From Synchiropus splendidus (lineage: Eukaryota; Chordata; Actinopteri; Syngnathiformes; Callionymidae), in assembly GCF_027744825.2 (NCBI RefSeq), contig NC_071342.1:8823501-8887500 (forward strand): DNA of 64,000 nucleotides, in the 5' to 3' direction. Shown here piece by piece: positions 12,655-23,605 of this stretch; the stretch's first letter is position 1; each line of letters starts with the position of its first letter. The notes beneath the pieces were generated by a model that worked only from the letters and a program-made list of their open reading frames with translations, had not been told where the DNA came from and made no database searches. Made by a program: the position numbers and the translations under genes.

Positions 12655-12900
12655 ACCTGCATGGCTCTGATCAATATTTATGAGACGGTGGGCTGCCTGT
12701 AAGTCTCCCCAGTTGAGCTGTGGTCAATGCCGCCGCCGACAGCACGTCTCCCGGGGACGACTGTGTTCATATACCACCTGACAGTAAAATAGTGAGGTCG
12801 CGGCGGGGTCACAATTTAAGCCGCTCCGCATTGTTATAATCTTTCACCGCACGAGCCGGCAATCCATGCCCCCTATCTGTTTTCCTAATCAGACGTTTTG
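12655..12900. other. CpG-rich intronic patch
   Basis: The stretch around 12728-12860 has about fourteen CpG in about 135 bp (GCCGCCGCCGAC, GGTCGCGGCGGGG, GCACGAGCCGG), clearly denser than the surrounding AT-rich intron. It is about 330 bp upstream, in gene direction, of the 58-codon exon. No exon or promoter element was recognised. It could be a conserved regulatory patch or a remnant of a CpG-rich repeat. Confidence 0.4.
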
Positions 12901-13335
12901 ATCTCTCTTGCATCGACCTCGGCTTTGTTACAGCAGGTCCCCGTCCTCCCTCACTGTTAATTTGTCCCGGTCCTCTTCTCTATTGAGCCTTCATCCTTTC
13001 AGTCTAATGGGGTTTTCAATCTCTGATCTCAACATCAGTCTGTGTCTGATGCAAAGCCTCGCTTCATTCCTATTTTACTGTTTAAAAGCCTTTTTAAAAT
13101 GTGTTTACATCCAATTTGCTTTATTCTTGTTTGTGAAAAAGAATAAATACCAATGTTTTTTTCAGTTTTCAACGTGGAAAACATGATCTTTGTACCCTAC
13201 TGAAACCAGTGTTGTTTTTGGTCACACTTCTCAATTCCAAAGATGTTTTTAAGAATAAAATAACAAAACATGCCTATGGTTTCTGTGCATGGTCACCTTC
13301 ACTACACTAAACTCATTTGACCAAGATTAAATATA

Positions 13336-13946
13336 CAGTGGTACCTCAGTTTTAACGTGCGCGAACCGACCCACAACGCGCTTTGTTACTGTGTATAACG
13401 CAGCCTCTGTATGCAGACGTGTCCCGTTAGCTACATTTACTGACTGTTTTTTCTTCATATTGAGGTGTAAAACCTTTCCTGTCTCTGCACTGGACCGTGG
13501 TAGAGTGTCACAGGGGAGGTGCTCGCTCTCCACACCTCCGAGGCTGGAGCGCTCACTCCAGGGTTTGATGTGCTGTTGTGGGCTGGAGCTGGGACAGGGA
13601 TGAGGCGAGTCTGGGACAGAGCGTTACTTGGTTTATGACTTTGTCACAGCCAAACTGCACAGAAGCGCACATTCAGAGCTGGACACACACCGGGCACCTC
13701 TTCACTTCTGGAGAGACGTCACTCACTCAGCAACCCCTCCCACATGCAGCGGCCACACACATAGAGGAACAGCGCACCTGCAGCAGACACTCTACATTCA
13801 CTCCAACAAAAGCCTATTTTAAGACCTGGAACGCATTATTTCTTTTTCCATTCATTGTAATGGGAAAAATCGATTCAGATTTCGAACAAATCGCTTCTGG
13901 AACGGCCTTCTGGAACGGATTGTGGTTGAGAACCGAGGTACCACTG
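13336..13946 (+). mobile_element. Tc1/mariner-superfamily MITE, copy 1
   Basis: The 611-bp element is flanked by TA on both sides (13334-13335 and 13947-13948). Its inverted ends are CAGTGGTACCTCAGTTTT at left and, on the other strand, CAGTGGTACCTCGGTTCT at right (16 of 18 identical). The TA duplication and ends fit a non-autonomous mariner/pogo-type element. No transposase is visible. Short open frames inside are shared with the second copy only because the DNA is. It is shorter than copy 2 by a 68-bp block just inside the left repeat. Confidence 0.85.
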
Positions 13947-14528
13947 TACTTTAATAAAGGCTTCAACTGATGCAGTGCACTGTGGGCAACGGCAGGGAAG
14001 CACTCCAACATCAGCAGGAGGCAAAAAAGTTCTTTTGGAGATGCCAGCTAAGTTGACAGTCCAGTGACACAAAAGCTCTGCTCTAACGCAACAATTATTT
14101 CTTTAACAAACTGATAATAACTGATAATCCACGTCAGTCCATTGCAGCAGCCTCATTTACAATGGTTCACATTGTGGACAACAACAAACTGATGACTCAG
14201 CATTAATTTAATATAATGCCATATGAAAATCATATTCCTTCATTCTATATGTTCTGTGAATAAATATCAGTACACACAAGCAGCTCTCCTCCTTTACACA
14301 ACAAAGGGGCCGAGAAGATGGAGGTGGCTGACCCCTGCTTTTATCAATTCACATAGACTCATCTGTTGCACTGCATTGTGGGACTTTTCAAGGGAGACTC
14401 AATTTTTTTGCCATTCAGCATTTCCCATCCAAGTATGAGCTTGTTCATCGTCCTACATTGTCGTCTTTTCCTCATGTCTCCATCGCCAACATTCTTTGTC
14501 CAAAACTGTCTTCTCCGTGACTCTGAAC

Positions 14529-15109
14529 CGGGGGTTCTTCAGCTTTTTGATCTTGGGGGGCCCAACTTTCCTTGAACAAATGGCCTGGGGCCCATTCAAT
14601 AGAACTGAATCATGATTTGTGATTTCATTTGTCATCAATAACCTTATTTAACCTAAGTCCAAAAAGAAGAACAAAAGCAAACTGCTGAGAAAATTGTAAA
14701 AATTGAGAAAATTCTGAATAAAATAAATATAATAAAACCAAAAATAAAATAATATATTTCATTTAAGCTTCAAAGAAGATGTAAGTAAAGTGTAAATAAA
14801 AGTATCATCATAAAATGTTTTGTTTTTTTTTCAAAACTGCTTCAACAGGTGCCTCCATGACCTGTTTTTACTGTTAGGGGGGAGCAGCATCACTTTATCA
14901 TTTTCAAGAACTTCTCCATAGTTGGAAACTATCACAGATTTGGAGCTGTCAAGTCAATTTAATGCCACACTACTGCCACCATATGTGGCTAATGTATTAA
15001 ACTGAGCGTCTCACAACCCAAAGGTTGAAAACAAAAACACTTTTAGGGGCCCTCAATGAGGCGCTCGCAGCCCAACCGTAGGCCCCGGCTCTATGGTTAA
15101 GAATCACTG
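14529..15109. mobile_element. hAT-like element with 8-bp TSD
   Basis: The ends are short imperfect inverted repeats: left CGGGGGTTCTTCAGC, right (other strand) CAGTGATTCTTAACC, of the CAGTGGTTCTTAA type found in many hAT elements. Flanking 8-mers CTCTGAAC (14521-14528) and CTCTAAAG (15110-15117) agree at 6 of 8. Subterminal GGGGGCCCAAC and GTTGGGC-like words also mirror each other. The 581-bp interior is AT-rich with no transposase frame, so the element is non-autonomous or decayed. Confidence 0.65.
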
Positions 15110-15895
15110 CTCTAAAGCATCTGGCCTCTCTAACTTAGTCTCCATATACTTGTGTCACCACCAGTGAAAACCTGATCATCTTCAACTCGGACACTTCTAA
15201 CTCTGCTCCCTGTCTTTCCTTCAAGTGACAATGGGCATGTCATGCATAACAATGGTGAGGGCTGAATGTGGCCCACGGGTCATGGGTTTGACATGCTGCC
15301 CTTCAGTTTCAGACTTGGTTCACCTGCTGCTTGGGTTTCAGCACTTCAGAACTGTCAGGAAAACCAACAACAAACAAGCAGAATATTAATGGAGCTCAAT
15401 CACCGCGTGCTTTCCTGATAAATCTCACCAAACGTTTCATACATCACACAAGCTGGCATTTCCAACAAATCTCTGCCTGACAACTCCGGTTGGCACTAAC
15501 ATTTTAATACACATTTTGAGCGAGTCTGACAGCACCTCAACTTCATCATCCTGAACCCGACTGCAGTGATTGGTGGGTTGTGAGTTTTAATTTGCCATAG
15601 TTCAGTTTTCAATGAGGGCGATTAATTTTTGGGCACGGTACACACACAAAAAGGGATTTTGTATGTGATTTATGCATGCAAAACACAAAGAATATACAGA
15701 TAAAGAAGACAAAATTCTGAATGTTCCATGAATGAATTAATGAATGTTTGTTAAGAATGTATCTATACTTAAGGAATAATGTCATCTTCAAAACAATAAA
15801 ACATCTTGACTACTATTCTTGCACCATATTGCACGATATACATCTTACTTTAAAACACTTCGGTAAATTGACAGTTACTTGAAGCACTCATCTAA

Positions 15896-16066
15896 AATGC
15901 ATAATGGTCAGGACTGTGGCCTCTCTGCAAGAAGGCTCCGGGTTCGAATTCACCACTTTCTGGGTGGAGTTTGCCTGTTCTCTGGGTACTCCAGTTTCCC
16001 CCTCTCTCCCATCGACCTGGCTCCAGCACAACACCGAACAGGACTAAGCGGTGGTTAACTGAGGAT
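15896..16066 (+). mobile_element. V-SINE-like tRNA-derived SINE, copy 1
   Basis: The element contains a tRNA-type B box (GGTTCGAATTC, 15941-15951), followed at once by the conserved central block TCTGGGTGGAGTTTGC (15959-15974) and then GGTACTCCAGTTTCC. This order is what I know from vertebrate V-SINEs. It is diverged and has lost part of the middle. It lies antisense to grid1. Confidence 0.7.
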
Positions 16067-16265
16067 GTATGATACACTATAAATGTGATATTTTTCCACA
16101 TTTTTTTCAACATTTTCCTCCTTATTTTTGGTGGATGCAGACAAGTGGCCTTCAACCTCTCCTAGTTCCTTCACACTACAGTGCTCCACCACCAATGTCC
16201 TGTCGAGAGGCTTCGCCCTGGAGAAGTGCCATGTCCATAGATGGCTCGGATGGTATATGTAAATA

Positions 16266-16324
16266 TGTAAAAAAAAACCAAATAAACAAAAAAAAAAAAT
16301 AAAGAAAAAAAAAAAATAAATAAA

Positions 16325-16379
<55 letters not shown>
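16266..16379. repeat. A-rich tract followed by (AT)n microsatellite
   Basis: Oligo-A/AAATA sequence at 16266-16328 runs into an AT dinucleotide array at 16329-16379. It follows about 200 bp after the SINE at 15896-16066. Confidence 0.95.
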
Positions 16380-16382
<3 letters not shown>

Positions 16383-17393
16383 TAAAATTGAATCAGTACG
16401 ACTAGATTTATGCAGCAACATTGATCCCTGTGCACTGATTTAAATACACCGTCGTCTTCAGTGGCGTCATCATCAAAGACACTTCCATTACAGCACTGAA
16501 GTGTGGAGTGTTCCACGTGTAGACCACGTCACATGAATCTTGCAGCCTCTCACCTTTTTTTTTCTTTTTTTTTCCTTTTTTTTATGATTCCTGACAGGCG
16601 TCCTGATGAAGCAGCCTGAATATTCATGAGTTGCCACAGTACATTTATCAGATAAATTATGCCGCATGGTTCAGCGAGTCCAACCCTCTTGTCCAAGCTA
16701 ATGAGTCCCAATGCCAGCGAGTCCGAGGCGTCTGCTGCAATCACTGCTGACGTTTGTGTCGTGAGCCGACCCACGACCGGCCGACGTGGCGTTATTGATG
16801 AAGTGAACATGCCCTGACCCTCGACTGGATAATCGGTGAAGCGGCTTGAATACACTTATATTACTGGTGTGAAGCGGAAGACTGGAAATTCTGGTGTTGG
16901 GTCTGTTTACTCAGACAGGACCGAGGAGGAGCCACATGATTCTTGTGTCACCCTCGGTCGGTGACCTTGGACCTTAAGTGGAGAGGCAGGGCAGAGACAA
17001 TGCAAATCAGATCATGCGAGGAGAGAGTCTGGTTCTCAGACGGGCGCCCATAAATATTTATCGAACCCCAAACACGGCCAAGGAGGTCTCACGCCTGCTC
17101 TTCTATTTAGTCCAAAACAGGAGCAGGGGGAATCCTGGCCCATTAAAAGTCCCTTTATTATTCATTCAGTCAGTTCCTGCCTCACTCCCAGATTCCGGAA
17201 ATGCAGGGACATAAGTTTTATGGTGCAATCCTTGTGTTTGCCAACATTCAAGTAAGTGTGCCGAGAGTAGCAGCGGTGAATTTTGGAGCAGGTATGAAGT
17301 GCTCCGTGACGGCACTTGATGGAGCGGTGAGTCTGTTTACCAAAAGAGAAGGTGCGGACACCAGCGACGTGTCGCTGAGTTTTCATGACACAG

Positions 17394-17596
17394 TATTAAA
17401 ACGTTGGTGAGGTTTCATGAAACAGTGTCGTGATTTTCAGAGGCCACCAGATGGCACTGTCTGCTGTAAAATGTTTGGACTTGAAGAACTCATTCAATGA
17501 ACCCTCATATCATTTCTAAACTAAGAGCACCATCTAGTGGCCTGAGAAAATCAACCCTGCAGCACTGTTCCATGATACCACTCCGAACCATCACGA
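17394..17596. mobile_element. short hAT-like MITE, CTCF-motif family, copy 3
   Basis: The copy spans about 203 bp with family ends (GGTGAGGTTTCATGAAACAGTG at left, diverged at the very tip) and interior. The left CTCF-like core at 17444-17458 fits the 15-bp consensus fully; the right core at 17526-17540 (minus) fits at 14 of 15. Both tips are diverged and no target duplication can be shown, so the ends are uncertain by a few bases. A similar TTTCATGACACAG string lies just upstream at 17381-17393 and may be a second remnant. Confidence 0.75.
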
Positions 17597-18945
17597 GGCA
17601 ATAGCATCGCTGGTGTATGCACGGCGTTGGATTCATGAAGTGTTTCTATACTGGACTTTTATAGAGCAGCGCCTGAGTTGTTGATAATTTCTACAGTGAG
17701 TTATGTGGAAAACACCCCACGGCGGACTGAAACACAAACCTTTTGACTGACCTGAGGATTTGAATAAAGCCAGTTCACAGGGCTTTTTTATACTGTATTG
17801 AATGTTAATGGATGGCCATAAGACTAAGTTTTAAGGTCAGTGTTATTAAATGAACAAATGCTAATTTCACTCGACTAAAAGAGCAGACCACTGTACAATG
17901 AAGGCCAGTGAAAAGAGCTGTATAAACTAGACTATATTGCACATAGTAAAGTACACAGATGGAAAAAAAAGATCAGCAACTGAACTGTAACCGAATAAAT
18001 TGAATTATTTTGAAACTATCATGTATTCAAATCTTACAACACAAGCTGTAAGAGTAGCACTGTTATGTTAAAGGGCCACATACTGCAGACACCTCCGGTT
18101 TATTTCTCGACAGTCATTTTACTTATGAATAAGACCCTTCCACTGCAGTTGAAGTAGAAACAAATATAAGAACTCATCCTATTCTGTGACGTCGGAAGGC
18201 ATCTAGTGCAGGTATACAGCTCCTCCGAGGGATTCTTCTGTGTCATTGAGGCGGTGAACCGCAGACCATGTTTCAATGACAGTTGACAACCACGGACATT
18301 AATCAAATCACGCCGAGCTGACAGGTAAAATTATCCTCTTTGTGCTGCTCAGTCAGTGTTATTAATCTCTGGCTTCAAATAAATAATAAAATACTAACCG
18401 TAATCAAGGCTGCGATGTAAATTGGGTGTAGGATGCAGTCATGTGAGTCACAGCTAAAAATGAGCATGTGACATTTAAGTGCGAGTTTATGGAAACTGTT
18501 CCAGCGTCCTGCCGCGCAAAAGGAACACCTTGTAACTCAGATGTGACCCAGATGAATCATGTTTAAAAAAAAAAACATCAAGGATCAAATGTCAAACCTG
18601 GTGGCGGGTGAAATTACTTAAGGAGCAATTAAATCCACTGAGATGTCTGTTCTTCTTTTATAGGAACGGCGGACGCTCCACCTCTTTGGCTGGTTAGTCA
18701 GCGACAAAGATGCCAGGAGATTTGAATCTGGTGTTTGTTTGGAACCCAACAGCTCAAACCATAGCTAACTTCTGACTGAGAGACAACAACAGAGGCAAGA
18801 TGAAACATCAGTTCAAGTCTATTTTGAAATTCACAAACACGTCATTGTTTGGCCGTTGATGCTGCACAAGCTGTTTTATAGAAGGCAGACAAAAGTCAAC
18901 AATTAGTCTGGAAAATAAATTTTGTTGCAGATGAAAGGGAGTCCA

Positions 18946-19560
18946 GAGCAAGATAGGGAGGTATTTAAACAAATAAAGAAAGAAACAAGCATAAAAGGAT
19001 GAAAGAAAGAAAGGGAGGGACGAAGAAAGGAAGGAAGGGAAAGAGAGAAGGGGAGGAAGAAAAATGGGGGAAGAGAAAAAGAAAGAAACAAAGAAAGAAA
19101 TAATGAAAGAAGGAAGGACAAACAAAAAAAAGGAAAAACAAAGGATTAAAAATAATGGAAGACAGAAATGAGTGAAGAAACAAAGACGGGAAGAAATGAA
19201 GAGTGAAGAAAGAAAGAATGAAAGAAGGAAGGAAAGAAAGGACAAAGAAAGGAAAAACAAAGGATTAAAAAAGAAACATTAAAAAAGAAACATGGCAGGA
19301 AGAAATGAAGAGAAGAGAGAAAGAAAAAAGGAAAGGACATAACAAAGGGAGAATTAAAAAAGAAACACACAAACAAACAAGGGAATAAAAAAGAAAGAAA
19401 GAAATGCCGACCACCCCAAACAGAGATGAAAGAAAACATTGACTGATTCTGATTTCTAAATATTGTTGTAGATGAAAGATGGGGAAACAAAGACGGGAAA
19501 GATGAATGAATGAGGCAAAAAAGAAATGACGAAACAAAGATGAAATGAAACACTGAACAG
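18946..19560. repeat. polypurine (GAAA/GGAA-rich) tract of about 600 bp
   Basis: The plus strand is overwhelmingly A and G, with many GAAAG, GGAAG and GAAA units and few pyrimidine breaks. On the grid1 strand it is polypyrimidine. Long F/L/S-rich open frames on the minus strand are simple consequences of composition. Confidence 0.9.
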
Positions 19561-22500
19561 GCCGCAGATTCTGATTTCCCCATCATAAACTGCATAATAA
19601 ACAAATAGAAAATTGAGTTTGACCGGCTTGGTCTCATGAGGTTGCGGAATTTTTCTTTCAAACATACGTCACTCCAAAATCTTGGTTCTTATGGTATCTG
19701 TGAATCTTTGATGTCAATTCTATAGGACAACTTTCTACGTGCCCAAGAGGCTATTTTCAGGAAAAGAAAATAATAATAAAATGAAAAAAAAATCACGATA
19801 CCGTTGGTTAGTTAGTTGGCTAGCTTGATTCGGTTACTGAACTGATGTAGTCTCAGGCGAAAAACATCATATTTCTATCATCAAACTCACCCAAATATGA
19901 CTTTTTCAGGTGAATGTTTGCCAGACTTGAGCAAGAATGTCAATCACGGTGTGGCTTTAAGTGTTTTCTGACAGATGGGGAGGTTTGATGTCTCCATACA
20001 GCAAGCCTTGACTCCAGGTTGACAGGCATGGATGACCTTGAAGAATTAGGGAATAGGTAGGCGGGGCCAAACTTCAAACTCTTGTGTTTTAGCTGAGACA
20101 GGAAGAGACCTTTTTGTGTGTAAAGGGAGAAGGGAAAATAGCACTCGGATGTTTTCATCTCCCCAAAAAACAAGCAAATACTTCACATCCATCAACCACT
20201 CTTTCAAGAATCCACATTACCCACATGAAGAAACAAAAACACCCCCCAAAAAAACCCCCACATCTAACAACGTCAAGAATTTCAAATCACTTCTTTTTAC
20301 CCTTTTTTTCTGATTGAATACAAGTCAGTCAACATTTATCTGAAAGCAAAAGGGCAAACCGCCACTTGAATGCCACACTCACCAATCCTCGCCCCCCATT
20401 TTTCTGAAACATACTACAATGAAATATGTCTAGCTAAATCAGAAAACTGCTGAAGTTCACTGCAGGTTACGGCACAGAATATCAAGTGAAGGTTTTCAAA
20501 ACAGACTAGTGTCTACTGTGAGCAACAGTAATTATACTGTAAATGCTCCGAAGATTGTATCCAGCTGACACGATGCGTCACCATGTTAGTTGATGTGAGC
20601 TTTGATTTGTTTGTCGTGTCCTGTGCAAATGAAATAGACGTCCACGCAACACGCCACACATCGGGGAGTTTTTTAATCGAAGTGGGAAGTGTGGCGCTGG
20701 AGTCTGTGGCAAGCCTCATTTGCATGAGAGTTGGCAGCCCTTTAAAAACCCGCAATGCACTGAACCTGCAGAAGGTGAACCGCAACATGAGGAGGGACCC
20801 CGTATATATCAAACTCCGCCCCATCATTAAGGTAGTCGGTGACTGATGGACGTCAGTTGCAGCCATAATGTGTGTCCAACACCTTGTCCGACCAAACAAC
20901 TGTAACGTTTGAAGCAGGCAGTACATATGTTTGCACACACTGATTTATGAGCCAAACAAACTGATCCATTTTCTGGGTCGTCAACTGCACTTTAACTTCC
21001 CTTGATAAAAAAAAAAGTGTCCCGCTTTTGTCACCATAACAGCAAATGAGTGATATGTGTAATATCCTGAAGTTCTTCAGGCAGCTAGCCCAAAGCAGGC
21101 CACTTACAAAAATCCAATATTTTAACTCCTCGTAGGTGGCCTCCTGAGCGACCTCCCCTCTGCCCCACCAGGAGCCAGATGCTGCATAGGTGCGTCAAAG
21201 GAATGCAATTTTTACTCGGGGTGCTTGATGGGCAGTTACCCAGGACATCAGTCATATCATGGCTGTCCTCCTCTTCACTGTCTGTCACAGCAGGCACGGC
21301 CACCTAATCCATCAAGTATTCTGAGGTGACAACGGACTGCCTTTTAGCGGAGAAAAACAACAACAAATCCTCGCAGGAAGCGCCATCCATCTGGGTCTAG
21401 TAGACGGTGTCAGACTCTGCTGTGCGGCAACAGCATGCCTTGGTTAAGTGGGCGGTTTAAGCAAACCAGAGAAGTTATCATGTTATTGAGGAGATATTTT
21501 TGGGATGCATTTGGCTGTCCAATCTGTGAGGTGGTACGCCACTGTGGGGTTATGGGGCTCAGGCTTCGGACAATTCAAGATTGAAATACAGGTTGAAAGT
21601 GAAGAAGCTGGTGTCAGTCATGAGAGGAGAAGAGACTGTTCTTGAAGTGAGAGTTTTCGGTGCTTAATGATTGGAGCCACTCAGGGTGGGATGTCCTGTG
21701 TGGGCCACATGGGTCGACTGCGAATCTCCTTGAGACATGCAACTTTTAGAGGGATGGAAAAGGCAAGTCACCTTCCTCTCACTATATAAGAGCCCAATCT
21801 GCGAGACCTGAATACCACGCAGTACTGTCAGAGGAGATGGTGTACTCTACTACAGAGGTACACAACATGAATGATTTGCTCTTTTGATCTAGAAAGTACA
21901 TCTGTTTACGATGTTAGTGTTGTCAGATATGCAAGAATTCTCTTGTTTGTAGCATCATGGACGCATTTGTTTTTATTCCCATCCCATGTGACAAGTACTC
22001 TTGCGCTCTTTTTTTTACTTTTACGCGCAGATTCCACTCGAGATGTCCGTCCATGACAAGTCCAGTCATGGTGTCTGCAGACTTGAGTTTGATGGAGTGA
22101 TGAATAGAGGAGCAGCTGGTGAGGGATCCAAAAAAAATGAGATGGGCTGCTGGACAATGTCTGTCCCTCAGAGAGGTCTTGATAGTGAGTCCTCATGGCA
22201 AATACAAGGGACTAGTGCTTGCTATTTGTATTCACAAGCCATGGATGAAGGCCGAGTCAAACAATGTCACACTGAACTGTTTCATGTACTGCAGAACAGG
22301 TGGTGCAGATCAATCCACTGGAGTAGATCCAGGTGAAGTTGCTTGGGATATTAAGCACTGCACCCCATAAACCTTTGGCCTACACCGGTGGCTTTGCCTT
22401 GATTGTTTCCAGCAAGGCCAAGAGTAAGTTGTTTATAAGCACTCTGGGCTTGCAATGGAGAATGCCCCAGATCTAAGGTGTGAGAGGCGAGGGAGCCTGG

Positions 22501-23381
22501 GTCAGTGGCTAGCTTACATCAGGGCACATTTAAACAGACATCCCCACATAAACTCTCCAACTCACCTCTGGACAACTAAAAGCAAAACATTATTGCAAAT
22601 AAAAAATTAAAAAAAACACAGCATGAAGATTCAAGTCGGACACCTGCATTTATTGGAGTTGAATTTCTTTGTAGTGGCTAAATTGTTTGCTTTCATTTTA
22701 TGGAAGTGAAAGTTTTTTCCTTTCTCAGCACATTCCATCACATGTCTTCCAAAGCTGGCAGAGTTTTAGTACCTCACCCTAAGTACAAAATTATTCAAAT
22801 TTATGTCAAGCATAATGCATATGGAGAGTAGGTGAAGATGTAAAGAAGTGGCCACGTGGCCATCAGGGGAATTCTAATGGATCTAAATGAGTTTTATTAC
22901 AGGGAGAAAGTCAGGAGTCCAACCACTCTTTAGCTGGTGAATTGGCCATTATGGTCACATGTAAGGCTCACATACATGGGCAGAATGAACTGACATGAGT
23001 TCAGCAGGTTCAGTTCATCCATTAGATTCGGTGACAGCTGGAGTTGCAGATTTGATGGACGATTTAGCTGCTTGACTTTGAAGTGAAATGTTCAAGGTGA
23101 CATTTGTTTGAAAGGGAGCTAAATGGGTGTCTGATGTGTACGGTGAATATAAGTAAAATGAATATGTAAATAAGACATTTAAAACTCTGTCATTTTAATT
23201 GGGTCTAAGGAATGGGAAACAAACCAGCAGCAGAATTTTTATGCTTCTTATTTTTATTCAGTCTTTTTGACAAGATGAAATATGAAATATTAGAATAGAA
23301 TATTATTTCTGGATTGTTGCAGCAAAACTTCATTATTTTTTTTGTGAACTTTTTGTAGTTCTTTGTAATTTACATATCTAA

Positions 23382-23425
23382 TAATAACAACAACAACAAT
23401 AGTAATAATAAAAATAATAATAATA
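23382..23425. repeat. AAT/AAC triplet microsatellite
   Basis: Imperfect AATAAC, AAC and AAT triplets. It lies directly beside the 3' side of the LINE scrap at 23455-23605 and may be its tail, since RTE elements often end in short tandem repeats. Confidence 0.85.
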
Positions 23426-23454
23426 CATTGATTTGTGTCTTCTTTGTATCTTGA

Positions 23455-23605
23455 TCATCAAGTCCTCTATTATCTAGGAGGTTCTTCGTCCTCCTTAACT
23501 TGATATCTCCATCTCCAACATGCTTGGTCCACTATGTTCCATTTCTCTCCTCTTCATGAGTCCAAACCATCGCCACACTTCTTCAGTTCTCCCTAAGATA
23601 CTCTT
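23455..23605 (-). mobile_element. small RTE-like LINE C-terminal scrap
   Basis: The minus strand encodes RWFGLMKRREMEHSG followed by SMLEMEI, resembling the WFGHVxRR--YxGRRMLxMEL motif of the same LINE class. It covers only about 150 bp. Too short to place further. Confidence 0.4.

Noticed and set aside
13391..13603. Peptide nearly identical to one at 34287-34499, suggesting a conserved protein
   Set aside because: Both lie inside the two copies of one MITE. Similarity is at DNA level across the whole element and continues outside the frames.
19146..19661. 171-codon minus open frame rich in F, S and L (also 18808-19260)
   Set aside because: It is the complement of a polypurine tract. Stops are rare there because of composition, and the peptide is low-complexity with no domain.
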